Assembly (NCBI GenBank): GCA_964556225.1
Contig: CAZKVJ010000003.1
Location: forward strand, 124,001-188,000
DNA length: 64,000 nt
From: CAZKVJ01 sp964556225
GTDB taxonomy: Bacteria > Actinomycetota > Acidimicrobiia > Acidimicrobiales > Ilumatobacteraceae
Direction: 5' to 3'
Part shown: positions 23,168 through 32,407 of the stretch, piece by piece
Layout: each line of letters begins with the position of its first letter
Position numbering within the stretch: the first letter of the stretch is position 1
Made by a program: the position numbers and the translations under genes
Notes under the pieces: model-generated
Told to the model about the DNA's origin: nothing
Databases searched by the model: none
Seen by the model: the letters and a program-made list of their open reading frames with translations, nothing else

Positions 23168-25531
23168 ATGAACGACTCGATCGACCTGGCGGTCCTCGAC
23201 GAGATCCAGCGCCGGGTGCTGTGGTTGGCCGTTCGCATGGTCGATCACGCCAACCGTGAGCGCCGACCGCCGCCTGCGCCCGGCGGGCGCGAGGCCGAGT
23301 TCGCGCTGAAAGTCGGTGGTCACATGGCGTCGAGTGCCTCGATGGTCAGCATCATGACGGCGCTCTGGTTCGCGCACATCGGCGGCCAGGACAAGGTGGC
23401 CGTGAAGCCCCACGCCTCCCCGGTGTTCCACGCCATCAAGTACCTGCAGGGCGAGCTCGACCGCTCGTACCTGTTCCGCCTGCGCGAGCGCGGCGGGCTG
23501 CAGAGCTACCCGAGCCGGACCAAGGACCCCGACGTCTTCGACTTCTCGACCGGCTCGGTCGGCCTGGGGGTGGTGGCGCCGATGTTCGCGGCGATGGCCC
23601 GTCGCTACGTCGAGACCCACTTCGGTGACGCCCCCGACGCCCGGTTCATCTCGCTGGTGGGCGACGCCGAGCTCGACGAGGGCAACGTCTGGGAGGCCGT
23701 CGCCGACGCCGCGCTGCAGGGGCTCGGCAACGTGATGCTCGTGGTCGACGTCAACCGCCAGAGCCTCGACCGGGTCATCCCCGGCCAGAAGATCAAGAAG
23801 CTGATCGAGCTCTTCCAGGGGAGCGGCTGGCACACCGTCGAGGCGAAGTACGGCCGGCTGCTCCAGGAGGCGTTCGCCCGTCCGGGTGGCGATGCGCTGC
23901 GCCGCCACGTAGAGGAGATGAGCAACGAGCGCTACCAGTCGCTGTTCGCGCTGCGGGGTGGCGACCTGCGCCCGGCGTTCCTGCACGAGGCCGATGCCGA
24001 GGTGCACCGCGTCGTGGCCGACCTCTCCGACGACGAGCTGGTGCCGCTGGTGCAGAACCTCGGCGGGCACGACCTGGGCGTGCTGCTGAGCGCCTACCGC
24101 GCGTGTGACGCGGTCACCGACCGGCCGAGCGTGGTGTTCGCCTACACGGTGAAGGGCTGGGGGCTGCCCATCGCCGGTGACCCGCTGAACCACTCGGCGC
24201 TGCTGTCGAGCGTGCAGATCGACGCGCTGCGGACCGAGCTCGGCCTCACCGACGAGACCGAGTGGGACCGCTTCGCCCCGGACTCGCCGGCGGGCAGGGT
24301 GTGCGCGCTGGCGGGGGCCGAGGTGGGCAACATCGCCGTCCCAGCGCGCCCCGAGCTGCCGGTGCCGGTTGCAGTGAGCGGGGCGGTGGGCTCGAAGCCG
24401 GTCAGCACGCAGGAGACGTTCGGGCGGCTGCTCACCGGGCTCGGTGCGGTGGAGGGCGTCAGCGAGCGGATCGTGACGCTGTCACCGGATGTGAGCGTGA
24501 GCACCAACCTGGGCGGGTGGATCAACAAGTACGGGGTGTTCCACCCCGAGCCGCAACCGGACTTCCTCGGTCCTGACCGGCTGCTGCGCTGGCAGCAGGG
24601 TCCGAGCGGGCGGCACGTGGAGCTGGGCATCAGCGAGATGAACCTGTTCCTCGCGCTCCACGCGTTCGGGCTCGGCCACGAACTGCACGGCCAGCACCTG
24701 GTGCCGATCGGGACCGTGTACGACCCGTTCGTGTGCCGTGGCCTCGACGCGCTCATCTACGCGCTCTACAACGGGGCCCGGTTCGTGGTGGTCGGCACGC
24801 CCGCCGGCGTGACGCTGGCGCCGGAGGGCGGTGCGCACCAGAGCACGATCACTCCCTCCATCGGGCTCGAGCTGGCCGGGCTCACCTACGCCGAGCCGTG
24901 CTACGCCCAAGCACTCGACTGGCTGCTGTGCGACGGCATCCGGCGCATGTCGGCGCCGGACGGCGACAGCCTGTACGTGCGGCTCAGCACCCGTCCGGTG
25001 GACCAGGCGCCGTTCGCCGCCGCCCGTGAGCGCGTCGGCGAGGACGCGTTGCGCGAGCAGGTGCTCGCCGGCGGCTACCGGCTGGTCGAACCGGACCCGT
25101 CCCTCGCCAGCGCGCCCCGGGTGATCCTCGCCTCGTGCGGGGCCGTGGTGCCGGAGGTGGTGCACGCCGCCCGCACCCTGGCCGACGAGGGGGTGGCCGC
25201 GACCGTCGTCGACCTCACGTCGCCCGACCGGCTCTACCGCGAGTGGCGGGGCGAGCTGGCGGCCGCCACCCGTGCCGCGCGGGCGCCGGCGCTCGAGTCG
25301 CTGCACCTGGCGCGGCTCATCGCCTCGGGGGAGCGGAGGGCGCCGATCATCACGGTGCACGATGCGGCCAGCCACTCGCTGGCATGGCTGGGCTCGGTGT
25401 TCGGCCAGCGCGTCCTCCCTGTCGGCGTCGACGAGTTCGGCCAGTCCGGCTCCATCGCCGAGCTGTACGACCTGTTCGGGTTCCTTCCCGAGCAGCTCGC
25501 CAACGCCGCCCTCGTCGCCCTTTGCGACTGA
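23168..25531 (+). CDS. AceE-type 2-oxo acid dehydrogenase E1 (MdeB-like)
   Basis: A 787-residue homodimeric-type E1: the ThDP motif GDAELDEGNVWEA near residue 163 closing with VVDVNRQSLD, a transketolase-like middle domain (ELGISEMNLFLALHAFGL) and the C-terminal domain. It is about 100 residues shorter than E. coli AceE. It follows the gamma-lyase gene by 33 nt, with GGAG 8 nt before its ATG. In the mde system the homologous E1 is thought to convert the 2-oxobutyrate released from methionine to propionyl-CoA; that substrate is inferred from context. No E2 or E3 gene is nearby, so it must use components encoded elsewhere. Confidence 0.87.
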   Translation: MNDSIDLAVLDEIQRRVLWLAVRMVDHANRERRPPPAPGGREAEFALKVGGHMASSASMVSIMTALWFAHIGGQDKVAVKPHASPVFHAIKYLQGELDRSYLFRLRERGGLQSYPSRTKDPDVFDFSTGSVGLGVVAPMFAAMARRYVETHFGDAPDARFISLVGDAELDEGNVWEAVADAALQGLGNVMLVVDVNRQSLDRVIPGQKIKKLIELFQGSGWHTVEAKYGRLLQEAFARPGGDALRRHVEEMSNERYQSLFALRGGDLRPAFLHEADAEVHRVVADLSDDELVPLVQNLGGHDLGVLLSAYRACDAVTDRPSVVFAYTVKGWGLPIAGDPLNHSALLSSVQIDALRTELGLTDETEWDRFAPDSPAGRVCALAGAEVGNIAVPARPELPVPVAVSGAVGSKPVSTQETFGRLLTGLGAVEGVSERIVTLSPDVSVSTNLGGWINKYGVFHPEPQPDFLGPDRLLRWQQGPSGRHVELGISEMNLFLALHAFGLGHELHGQHLVPIGTVYDPFVCRGLDALIYALYNGARFVVVGTPAGVTLAPEGGAHQSTITPSIGLELAGLTYAEPCYAQALDWLLCDGIRRMSAPDGDSLYVRLSTRPVDQAPFAAARERVGEDALREQVLAGGYRLVEPDPSLASAPRVILASCGAVVPEVVHAARTLADEGVAATVVDLTSPDRLYREWRGELAAATRAARAPALESLHLARLIASGERRAPIITVHDAASHSLAWLGSVFGQRVLPVGVDEFGQSGSIAELYDLFGFLPEQLANAALVALCD

Positions 25532-25533
25532 CC

Positions 25534-25565
25534 CCCACCCCCTAGCCGGAACGGGAGGGGGTGGG
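25534..25565. terminator. Bidirectional hairpin between E1 and carboxynorspermidine dehydrogenase genes
   Basis: CCCACCCCCT (25534-25543) and AGGGGGTGGG (25556-25565) form a perfect 10-bp stem with a 12-nt loop. The hairpin starts 2 nt after the E1 stop and overlaps the last codons of the convergent gene. There is no long T-tract. Confidence 0.6.
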
Positions 25566-26891
25566 TCGGACGGCGATCATCGGGTCGGCGGCCGACACGG
25601 TGACGGTGGCGGTCGATGCCGCGATCTCGGTGGCGAGGTCGCGCACCGTGCCGTCGAAGGAGCCGTCTCCACCCGGTTGGAGCTCGAGGTACTCGGTGGG
25701 CAGGCCCATCCCGTCGAGCAGCTCGATGAACGGGTCGGGGTCGAGCTCCTCGACGTTCACCATGGTGCCGGTGTCCCACACGCCGCGCGCCACGAGCAGC
25801 GCCGCCGCCACCGGCGGGACGCCGGCGGTGTAGCTGATGCCCTGGGACTCGACCTCGCGATACGCCTCGGCGTGGTCGGACACCTGGTAGATGAACAGCT
25901 CGCGCGGCCGGCCGGCCCTGGTGCCCTTCACCACGTTGCCGATGCAGGTCTTGCCGGTGTAACCGGCGGCGAGCGCCTGCGGGTCCGGGAGCAGCGCCTT
26001 CACGACCTTGAGCGGCACGACCTGGCTGCCATCGTCGAGGGTGACTGGCAGGTGGCCGAGGAACCCGAGCGTGCGCAGCACGGTGAACACGTTGATGTAG
26101 TGGTCGCCGAAGCCCATCCAGAACCTGATGCTGTTGGCGTCGATGTTCCGGTACAGCGAGTGCAGCTCGTCGTGGCCGTTCAGGTACACGGGCTGGCTGC
26201 CGACCACCGGGAAGTCCCACACCCGCTTCACGGTGTGCGTCGGGTACTCCTGCCACTGGCGGTCGATCCAGGTCCACACCTTCACGAACTCGCGGAAGTT
26301 GATCTCCGGGTCGAAGTTCGTGGCGAAGTACCGACCGTGGCTGCCGGCGTTCACGTCGAGGATGTCGATGGTGTCGATGGTGTCGAAGTGGTGCTTCACG
26401 GCGAGCGCGCAGTACGCGTTCACCACCCCGGGGTCGAACCCGGCGCCGAGGATCGCCGTGACCCCGCGCTCGGCGCAGCGGTCCCGGCGCTTCCACTCGT
26501 GGTTGGCGTACCAGGGCGGGTCCTCGCACACGGCGTCGGGGTCCTCGTGGATCGCGGTGTCGAGGTAGGCGGCGCCGGTCTCGAGGCAGGCCTCGAGCAC
26601 GGACATGTTCAAGAACGCGGTACCCAGGTTGACCACGATCTCCGAGCTGGTCTCCTGGATGAGCGCGGCCGTGGCCGCCACGTCGAGCGCGTCGAGCTGG
26701 CGGGCGTGCAGGCGGCGCGACTCGTCACGGACGTGACCGAGCCGCCGCACGCTGTCGACGATGCCTTCGGCCTTGGCCAGCGTGCGCGACGCGATGCAGA
26801 TGTCGCCGAGCTCGTCGTTGTGCATCGCCGCCTTGTGCGCGGCCACGTGGGCGACGCCTCCAGCGCCGATGATGAGGACGTTTCGCTTCAC
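25542..26891 (-). CDS. Saccharopine dehydrogenase family protein, probable carboxynorspermidine dehydrogenase
   Basis: A 449-residue protein with an N-terminal Rossmann domain (VLIIGAGGVAHVAAHKAA from residue 4) and the LYS1/CANSDH catalytic part (GAGFDPGVVNAYCA near 150, then the TGKTCIGN region). Carboxynorspermidine dehydrogenases condense aspartate semialdehyde with a diamine and reduce the product with NADPH. The assignment is favoured over lysine pathway saccharopine dehydrogenase because the nspC-like decarboxylase is directly upstream, 34 nt away. The start is GTG 26891, with AAGGGTG about 7 nt upstream. Confidence 0.85.
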   Translation of the reverse strand: MKRNVLIIGAGGVAHVAAHKAAMHNDELGDICIASRTLAKAEGIVDSVRRLGHVRDESRRLHARQLDALDVAATAALIQETSSEIVVNLGTAFLNMSVLEACLETGAAYLDTAIHEDPDAVCEDPPWYANHEWKRRDRCAERGVTAILGAGFDPGVVNAYCALAVKHHFDTIDTIDILDVNAGSHGRYFATNFDPEINFREFVKVWTWIDRQWQEYPTHTVKRVWDFPVVGSQPVYLNGHDELHSLYRNIDANSIRFWMGFGDHYINVFTVLRTLGFLGHLPVTLDDGSQVVPLKVVKALLPDPQALAAGYTGKTCIGNVVKGTRAGRPRELFIYQVSDHAEAYREVESQGISYTAGVPPVAAALLVARGVWDTGTMVNVEELDPDPFIELLDGMGLPTEYLELQPGGDGSFDGTVRDLATEIAASTATVTVSAADPMIAVRPTPSRSG

Positions 26892-26925
26892 TTGGTCACC
26901 CTTTCCGGTGCTGGACGAGCAGCGC

Positions 26926-28035
26926 TCACGACAGGCTGCGGACGAAGTCGTCGTACGTGTGCTCGCGGACGACCTCGACCGTGCCGTCGAGGCGGCGCAC
27001 GACGATCGCCGGCATGCGCAGACCGTTGAACCACGTGGTCTTGACCATCGTGTACCCGGCGGCGTCGGCGAAGCGGACCTCGTCGCCGGCTCGCAGCGGC
27101 GCGTCGAGGCAGTAGTCGCCGAACACGTCACCGGCCAGGCAGGTGCGCCCCGCCACCATCACCCGGTGCTCGCCGGTGGAGGAGGGCCGGCTCAGCCGGG
27201 GGCTGGTGCCGTAGATGAGGTGGTCGAGCATGTGAGCCTCGACCGAGGCGTCGACCACTGCGACGTCGACCTCGTTGTGCACCACGTCGAGCACCGTGGT
27301 GACCAGCTCTGCGGCGCCCGTCACCACGGCCTCGCCGGGTTCGAGGTAGAGCTGGACACCGTGACGGCCCGCGAACGCGCCGAGCGCGTCGCCGAACTGG
27401 TCGAGCGGGTAGCCGGGATCGGTGAAGGCGATCCCACCGCCGAGGCTGACCCAGTCGAGGTCGGCGAGCACCGGGGCGTAGCGGTCGCCGATCAGATCGA
27501 GCGAGCGACAGAAGCTGTCGACGTCGGGGTTCTCGCAGTTGAAGTGGAACATCACGCCGTCAACCCATTTGGCGATGCGGCGCAGCTCGTCGAGTTCGAC
27601 GATGCCGAGGCGCGAGTAGCGCCGGGCGGGGTCGGCCAGGTCGAAGCTCGACGTGCTGATGCCCGGGTTGACCCGCACCCCGACCGATGCCGAGGTGACC
27701 AGGTCGCGGTGGGCCTCGAGCTGGGAGGCGGAGTTGAAGATGACCTTGTCGGCGAACGAGGCGACCTCCGCGACCTCGGCGCGGTCGAACGCCACGCTGT
27801 AGGCATGCGTCTCGCCGCCGAAGCGCTCGTGGCCCAGCCGGGCTTCGTAGACCGAGCTGGAGGTCGTCCCGTCGAGGTGACGCGACAGCAGCGGGAACAC
27901 GCTCCACGTCGAGAAGCACTTGAGCGCCAGCACGAACCGGGTCCCCGTGCGGGCGCGCACCTGCTCGACCACCTGGAGGTTCTGCTCCAAGCGGCGCTCG
28001 TCGAGGAGGTAGTAGGGGGTGGAGAGGGCGGTCAT
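26926..28035 (-). CDS. nspC: Carboxynorspermidine decarboxylase
   Basis: A 369-residue alanine-racemase-fold PLP decarboxylase. The PLP lysine is in FVLALKCFST near residue 38, HFNCEN is near 163, the glycine-rich phosphate loop SLGGGIAF near 198, and the C-terminal catalytic cysteine region GRTCLAGDVFGDY near 294. It removes the carboxyl of carboxynorspermidine or carboxyspermidine, the second step of the decarboxylated-SAM-independent polyamine route. It precedes the dehydrogenase in the same operon. ATG 28035 is the only start close to the conserved N-terminus (TPYYLLDE); no clear ribosome site is seen. Confidence 0.88.
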   Translation of the reverse strand: MTALSTPYYLLDERRLEQNLQVVEQVRARTGTRFVLALKCFSTWSVFPLLSRHLDGTTSSSVYEARLGHERFGGETHAYSVAFDRAEVAEVASFADKVIFNSASQLEAHRDLVTSASVGVRVNPGISTSSFDLADPARRYSRLGIVELDELRRIAKWVDGVMFHFNCENPDVDSFCRSLDLIGDRYAPVLADLDWVSLGGGIAFTDPGYPLDQFGDALGAFAGRHGVQLYLEPGEAVVTGAAELVTTVLDVVHNEVDVAVVDASVEAHMLDHLIYGTSPRLSRPSSTGEHRVMVAGRTCLAGDVFGDYCLDAPLRAGDEVRFADAAGYTMVKTTWFNGLRMPAIVVRRLDGTVEVVREHTYDDFVRSLS

Positions 28036-28138
28036 CGCGGGGAAGGCAGCCGCTCGGTGCGCACGGCCCGACGCGGCGAGCAGTGCAGCGTATCGACCGG
28101 AGGCAGCGCCGGGCCGCCGGATGGGGCAGGATCGCGCC

Positions 28139-29743
28139 ATGACGCAGGCCGCCGGGCGCACCCGCTCGTGGTGGGGATGGGGCTGGGTCGACGAAGCGCT
28201 GTCGGACGCTGACTGCGTCGCGCTCGCCGGAGCCGTGCCGGGCCTCGCCGAGCGCCCACTGCCCGTGCCGGCGCTCGACGATCTGGAGCTGCCGGTTCCT
28301 CGCGTCGCGCCGCCGGCATCGCTCTCCCACCTCATGACGGCGGCGGTGGCGGACCGGGCCGGCCACACATACGGCAAGGGCTACCGCGACGTGGTGCGGG
28401 CGCTGCGCGGCCGGCTCGATCCGGCACCGGACCTGGTCGCGTACCCGACCCAGGAGGCCGACGTCGTCGACCTCCTCGACTGGGCGGGCAGTCGCAACGT
28501 GGCCGTCATCCCGTACGGCGGGGGCAGCTCGGTGGTCGGCGGCGTCGAGTACCGGGGTGATGCCCACGCCGGCGTGGTGTCGCTCGACCTCACCCGCATG
28601 GACCGGGTGCTGGAGATCGACCGCACCAGCCGGGCCGCCCGCATCCAGGCGGGCGCGCTCGGCCCCGTGCTGGAGGACCAGTTGCGCCCCGAGGGCTACA
28701 CGCTGCGGCACTTCCCGCAGAGCTTCGAGCACTCCACGCTCGGCGGCTGGCTCGCCACCCGATCCGGCGGGCACTACGCCACGCTGCACACCCACATCGA
28801 CGACTTCGTCGAGTCGCTGCGGGTGGTCACGCCGGTCGGGGTCGCCGAGTCGTGGCGGCTGCCCGGCTCGGGCGCAGGACCGTCACCGGACCGGCTGTTC
28901 CTGGGGTCCGAGGGCATCCTCGGTGTGATCACCGAGGCGTGGATGCGGGTCCAGGACCGCCCCGATCACCGTCGCTCGGTCTCGGTCGGCTTCGCATCCG
29001 TGGGTGAGGCGATGCAGGCCGTACGAGCGATCGCCCAGTCCGGGCTCCACCCAGCGAACTGCCGCTGGCTCGACCCGGGCGAGGCCGCGATGTCGGGCGC
29101 GGGCAGCGGTGGCCAGAGCGTCCTCGTGCTCGGCGTCGAGTCGGCCCACCACCCGGTCGATGCCCAGCTCGACACGCTGGTGGAGATCGCTCGCACGCAC
29201 GGCGGTGTCCCGATGGGCGGAGGGGCGCCCAAAGGTGCGAAGGGAGATGGCGCCCGCGACGGGGCGGCGGAGGCGTGGCGATCGTCGTTCCTGCGGATGC
29301 CGTACGTGCGTGACGCCATGGTGCGAATGAGCGCCATCGCCGAGACGTTCGAGACGGCGACGACGTGGGACCGGGTCGAGGCGCTGCACCACGACGTCAC
29401 CATCGAGCTGTCGGCGGCGATCCGCGCCGTCACCGGCGCACCGGGGCTGGTCAACTGCCGGTTCACCCACGTCTACCCCGACGGTGCGGCGCCGTACTTC
29501 ACCGTGATCGCCGCCAGCCGTCCGGGCGACGAGCTGGCCATGTGGGACGAGCTGAAGGCGGCTGCCATGGAGATCCTCGTGCGCCACCGGGCGACGGTCA
29601 CCCATCACCATGCGGTGGGCCGTGACCACCGTCCGGGCTACGACCGTCAGCGCCCGGGCCCCTTCGCAGCGGTGCTCAGCGCTGCCAAGGCCACGCTCGA
29701 CCCGGCCGGGATCCTCAACCCCGGAGTGCTCATCGATCCCTAG
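28139..29743 (+). CDS. FAD-binding oxidase, alkyl-dihydroxyacetonephosphate synthase-like
   Basis: A 534-residue VAO/PCMH flavoprotein. The FAD domain has VIPYGGGSSVVGG near residue 124 and HFPQSFEHSTLGGWLATRSGGH near 198; the C-terminal cap has THHHAVGRDH near 487. The triple histidine matches the catalytic HHH of AGPS, the ether-lipid enzyme that swaps an acyl for an alkyl group. Related bacterial proteins may instead oxidise hydroxy acids, so ether-lipid synthesis is only a possibility. It is divergent from nspC. A CAGGAT box (28127-28132) lies 6 nt before ATG 28139. Confidence 0.85.
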   Translation: MTQAAGRTRSWWGWGWVDEALSDADCVALAGAVPGLAERPLPVPALDDLELPVPRVAPPASLSHLMTAAVADRAGHTYGKGYRDVVRALRGRLDPAPDLVAYPTQEADVVDLLDWAGSRNVAVIPYGGGSSVVGGVEYRGDAHAGVVSLDLTRMDRVLEIDRTSRAARIQAGALGPVLEDQLRPEGYTLRHFPQSFEHSTLGGWLATRSGGHYATLHTHIDDFVESLRVVTPVGVAESWRLPGSGAGPSPDRLFLGSEGILGVITEAWMRVQDRPDHRRSVSVGFASVGEAMQAVRAIAQSGLHPANCRWLDPGEAAMSGAGSGGQSVLVLGVESAHHPVDAQLDTLVEIARTHGGVPMGGGAPKGAKGDGARDGAAEAWRSSFLRMPYVRDAMVRMSAIAETFETATTWDRVEALHHDVTIELSAAIRAVTGAPGLVNCRFTHVYPDGAAPYFTVIAASRPGDELAMWDELKAAAMEILVRHRATVTHHHAVGRDHRPGYDRQRPGPFAAVLSAAKATLDPAGILNPGVLIDP

Positions 29744-29796
29744 TCCATGACCGTCCGACTCGTCGTTGGCGGTCCTCCACGCGAAAGGATCAGCAG

Positions 29797-31527
29797 ATGC
29801 GACGCAACGGTGGTGAGCTGCTGGTCGACCTGCTCCGCCAGGCCGGCATCGACACGATCTTCGTGCTCCACGGTGGGCATCTCGATGCGCTGCTCCAAGC
29901 GGCGCTCGACCACGGGGTGCGCCTGGTGGACACCCGCCACGAGGCGGCGGCGGGCCACGCCGCCGACGGCTGGGCCCGGACCACCGGGCAGACCGGCGTG
30001 GCCGTCGTGACCGCAGGACCGGGCTTCACGAACGTCGTGACCGCCATCACCAACGCCTACCTCGACGCCGTGCCGACGCTGTTCATCTCCGGCGCTGCGC
30101 CGCTGCGCGACGCCGAGACGCTGCCGCTGCAGGGCGGGATCGACCAGGTGGCCATGGTGACGCCGATCACGAAGTGGGCGCACCGCGTCACCCACACCCA
30201 TCGCATCCCGGACCTGGTGGCCCAAGCCCTCCGGGTCGCCCGGTCGGGGCGGCCAGGGCCGGTGTTCCTCGAGATCCCCATCGACGTGCTGTTCACGTCG
30301 GCCGACGACGAGGCGCTCGGCCCGATCGGGCTCGTCCAGACCACGGCGGCGCCGGCGCCGACCCCCGAGGTCGTCGCCACGATGGTCGAGTGGCTGCGCG
30401 CGGCAGAGCGTCCGGCCATCCTTGCCGGTGGCGGCGCCTGGTTCTCCGGGGCGACCGACGAGCTGGTGGCCGTCGCCGAGCGCGTCGGCGCGCCGGTGTT
30501 CATGAACGGCAAGTCCCGGGGGATGGTGCCCGCCGGCCATCCGCTGTGCGGCGGGTCCTTCACAAACCTGGCGCTCGCCTCCATGAGCGGCGCCGGCCCG
30601 GCCGACCTGGTGGTCCTGCTCGGGGCCCGCCTCGGGCTGTTCACGGGCGGGCGCTCCGGCTCGGTCGTGCCGACCGACGCCAAGGTGATCCAGGTCGACA
30701 TCTCCGGTGAGGAGATCGGCCGCAACCGTGACGTCGACCTGGCCGTGGTCGCCGACTGCCGCGAGGTGCTGCGGGCACTCGACGTGGCGGCGGCGGGCGT
30801 GGACTGGCCGGACCGTTCGGCGTGGCTGGCGGGCGTGGCGATGGTGCGTTCGGCGGCGCCGGCGATGTTCGCCGAGCCCGCTGCGGCCGACGAGCCGATC
30901 CACCCGTTCCGGCTGATGCAGGAGATCGCCGCCGCGCTGCCGCCCGACGCGATCATCGCCGCCGACGGCGGTGAGACGGCGTCGTGGATGGACATGGCCG
31001 CCCAGGTGAACCACGGTGGGCACTGGATGACCCACGGGTACCTCGGCTGCCTCGGCACGGGCATGCCCTTTGCGATCGCCGCCCAGGTGGCCCACCCGGA
31101 TCGCCGGGTGCTGTGCGTGGTCGGCGACGGGTCGGTGGGGCTCAACTTCTCGGAGTTCGACACCATGGCCCGCCACGGCCTGCCGATCGTGGTGGTGGTG
31201 AACAACGACCAGATGTGGGGCATGTCGGCCCACGGGCAGGACCTCATCTACGGCCGGGAGCGCCGGGTGGTGACCGAGCTCGGGCCGGTGCGCTACGACT
31301 TGGCCGCCGCCGGGTTCGGGTGTCACGCCGAGTTCGTGACGAAGGCGTCCGACATCGGGCCGGCCCTCGAGCGGGCCTTCGCCAGCGGACGACCGGCGTG
31401 CGTCAACGTGATGACCGACCCCGAGGTCATCTCACCGGTCACGATGATGCTGGTCGGCAGCCTCGGTGGGGGCGGCGGCGACGCCGACGAGGGGGTCGTG
31501 ATCCCGTACTACGACAACATCGAGTGA
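29797..31527 (+). CDS. Thiamine-diphosphate enzyme, acetolactate synthase-like
   Basis: A 576-residue ThDP enzyme. The activating glutamate is in DTRHEAAAGHAADG near residue 50, and the PP motif GDGSVGLNFSEFD closes with VVNNDQMWGM near residue 470, complete unlike the paralogue at 8-9.8 kb. The C-terminal 30 residues contain a Gly-rich linker (GGGGGDADEG) before a VIPYYDNIE tail. The reaction would be decarboxylation or carboligation of a 2-oxo acid or oxalyl-type substrate. AAAGGATC 7 nt before the ATG is the ribosome site. It sits 53 nt after the AGPS-like gene. Confidence 0.85.
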   Translation: MRRNGGELLVDLLRQAGIDTIFVLHGGHLDALLQAALDHGVRLVDTRHEAAAGHAADGWARTTGQTGVAVVTAGPGFTNVVTAITNAYLDAVPTLFISGAAPLRDAETLPLQGGIDQVAMVTPITKWAHRVTHTHRIPDLVAQALRVARSGRPGPVFLEIPIDVLFTSADDEALGPIGLVQTTAAPAPTPEVVATMVEWLRAAERPAILAGGGAWFSGATDELVAVAERVGAPVFMNGKSRGMVPAGHPLCGGSFTNLALASMSGAGPADLVVLLGARLGLFTGGRSGSVVPTDAKVIQVDISGEEIGRNRDVDLAVVADCREVLRALDVAAAGVDWPDRSAWLAGVAMVRSAAPAMFAEPAAADEPIHPFRLMQEIAAALPPDAIIAADGGETASWMDMAAQVNHGGHWMTHGYLGCLGTGMPFAIAAQVAHPDRRVLCVVGDGSVGLNFSEFDTMARHGLPIVVVVNNDQMWGMSAHGQDLIYGRERRVVTELGPVRYDLAAAGFGCHAEFVTKASDIGPALERAFASGRPACVNVMTDPEVISPVTMMLVGSLGGGGGDADEGVVIPYYDNIE

Positions 31528-31540
31528 GCGGCGCGCCGGC

Positions 31541-31966
31541 TCACACGACGTAGGCGGAGAGCACGTCGCGCATCGACAGGATGCCGACGAGGCCGGTGTC
31601 GTCGCGCACGAGCAGGTGACGGACGTAGTCCTCCATCATCTCCTCGGCGACGTCGCCGATGGTGTCGTCGCTGCTCGCCCACACCAGCTCCCGGCTGCCG
31701 GCCTCGGCCGCCGTCACCGAGTCGAGATCCGTCCCGCCGGCGACGGCGCGCACGATGTCGCGCTCGGAGATCACCGCCACCACCGCCTCCGGCGGGCCGA
31801 CGGCGACACAGCCGATGCCGGCGTCGACGAGCATCCGGGCGACGTCGCGCAGGGTCGCGGTGGCCTCAACGTGCTGGACCTCGGAGGTCATGTAGCTGGT
31901 CACGGGAGCGTCCGGCCCGCGGAACGTCCCCGCTGATGTCGTCTCGTCGTCAGCGCCATCGGCCAT
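31541..31966 (-). CDS. CBS-domain pair protein
   Basis: A 141-residue stand-alone tandem CBS (Bateman) module: CBS1 about 25-80 (VTSYMTSEVQHVEATATLRDVARML, AVISERDIVRAV) and CBS2 about 85-140 (DDTIGDVAEEMMEDYVRHLLV, GILSMRDVLSAYV). Such modules bind adenine nucleotides or SAM and regulate partner proteins; no partner is evident. ATG 31966 is chosen; a GTG at 31984 would add six residues. CAGACT lies 6 nt upstream of the ATG. It converges on the ThDP enzyme with 13 nt between stops. Confidence 0.85.
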   Translation of the reverse strand: MADGADDETTSAGTFRGPDAPVTSYMTSEVQHVEATATLRDVARMLVDAGIGCVAVGPPEAVVAVISERDIVRAVAGGTDLDSVTAAEAGSRELVWASSDDTIGDVAEEMMEDYVRHLLVRDDTGLVGILSMRDVLSAYVV

Positions 31967-31999
31967 GGCGTCAGTCTGGCGCACCGAGCGCCGGTTCCG

Positions 32000-32401
32000 T
32001 CAGACGCGAGGGAAGTTGAAGACCCGACGGGTGTCGTCCTCGGCGATCTTGCGGGCCTCGTCGTCGGGGACGTCGGCGAGCATCTTCTCCAGCACGGTCC
32101 GGCTCGACGGCCAGTTGCTGTCGGAGTGCGGGTAGCCGCTCTCGAACATGATGTTGTCGATGCCGATGCGGTGGCGGACGGCGATGCCGGTGTCATCGGA
32201 GATGAAGCGGCCGAAGATGTGCTGGCGGAACAGGTCCGACGGGCGCACGTGCGGGTTGCAGCCGGTGTAGTGGCGGTGGCGCTCCCACGTGTAGTCGATG
32301 CGCTCCAGCAGCCACGGCATCCAGCCGATGCCGCCCTCGGCGAGGGCCACCCTGAGGCGCGGGAGCTTGTGGAAGGTGGGGGAGAGCAGCAGGTCGGTCA
32401 T
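32000..32401 (-). pseudogene. C-terminal third of an amidohydrolase, truncated at a palindrome
   Basis: The 133 codons correspond to the C-terminal part of the ACMSD-like metal-dependent hydrolase family: RLRVALAEGGIGWMPWLLER, the YTWERHRHY helix and FESGYPHSDSNWP with the metal or catalytic Asp. The N-terminal two thirds, with the HxH metal site, are absent. Six nt before its first ATG (32401) stands palindrome copy 2. In frame through the palindrome the reading continues only with palindrome-encoded residues and then an AGGG run. A functional enzyme is unlikely. Confidence 0.8.
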
Positions 32402-32407
32402 GCCCCC

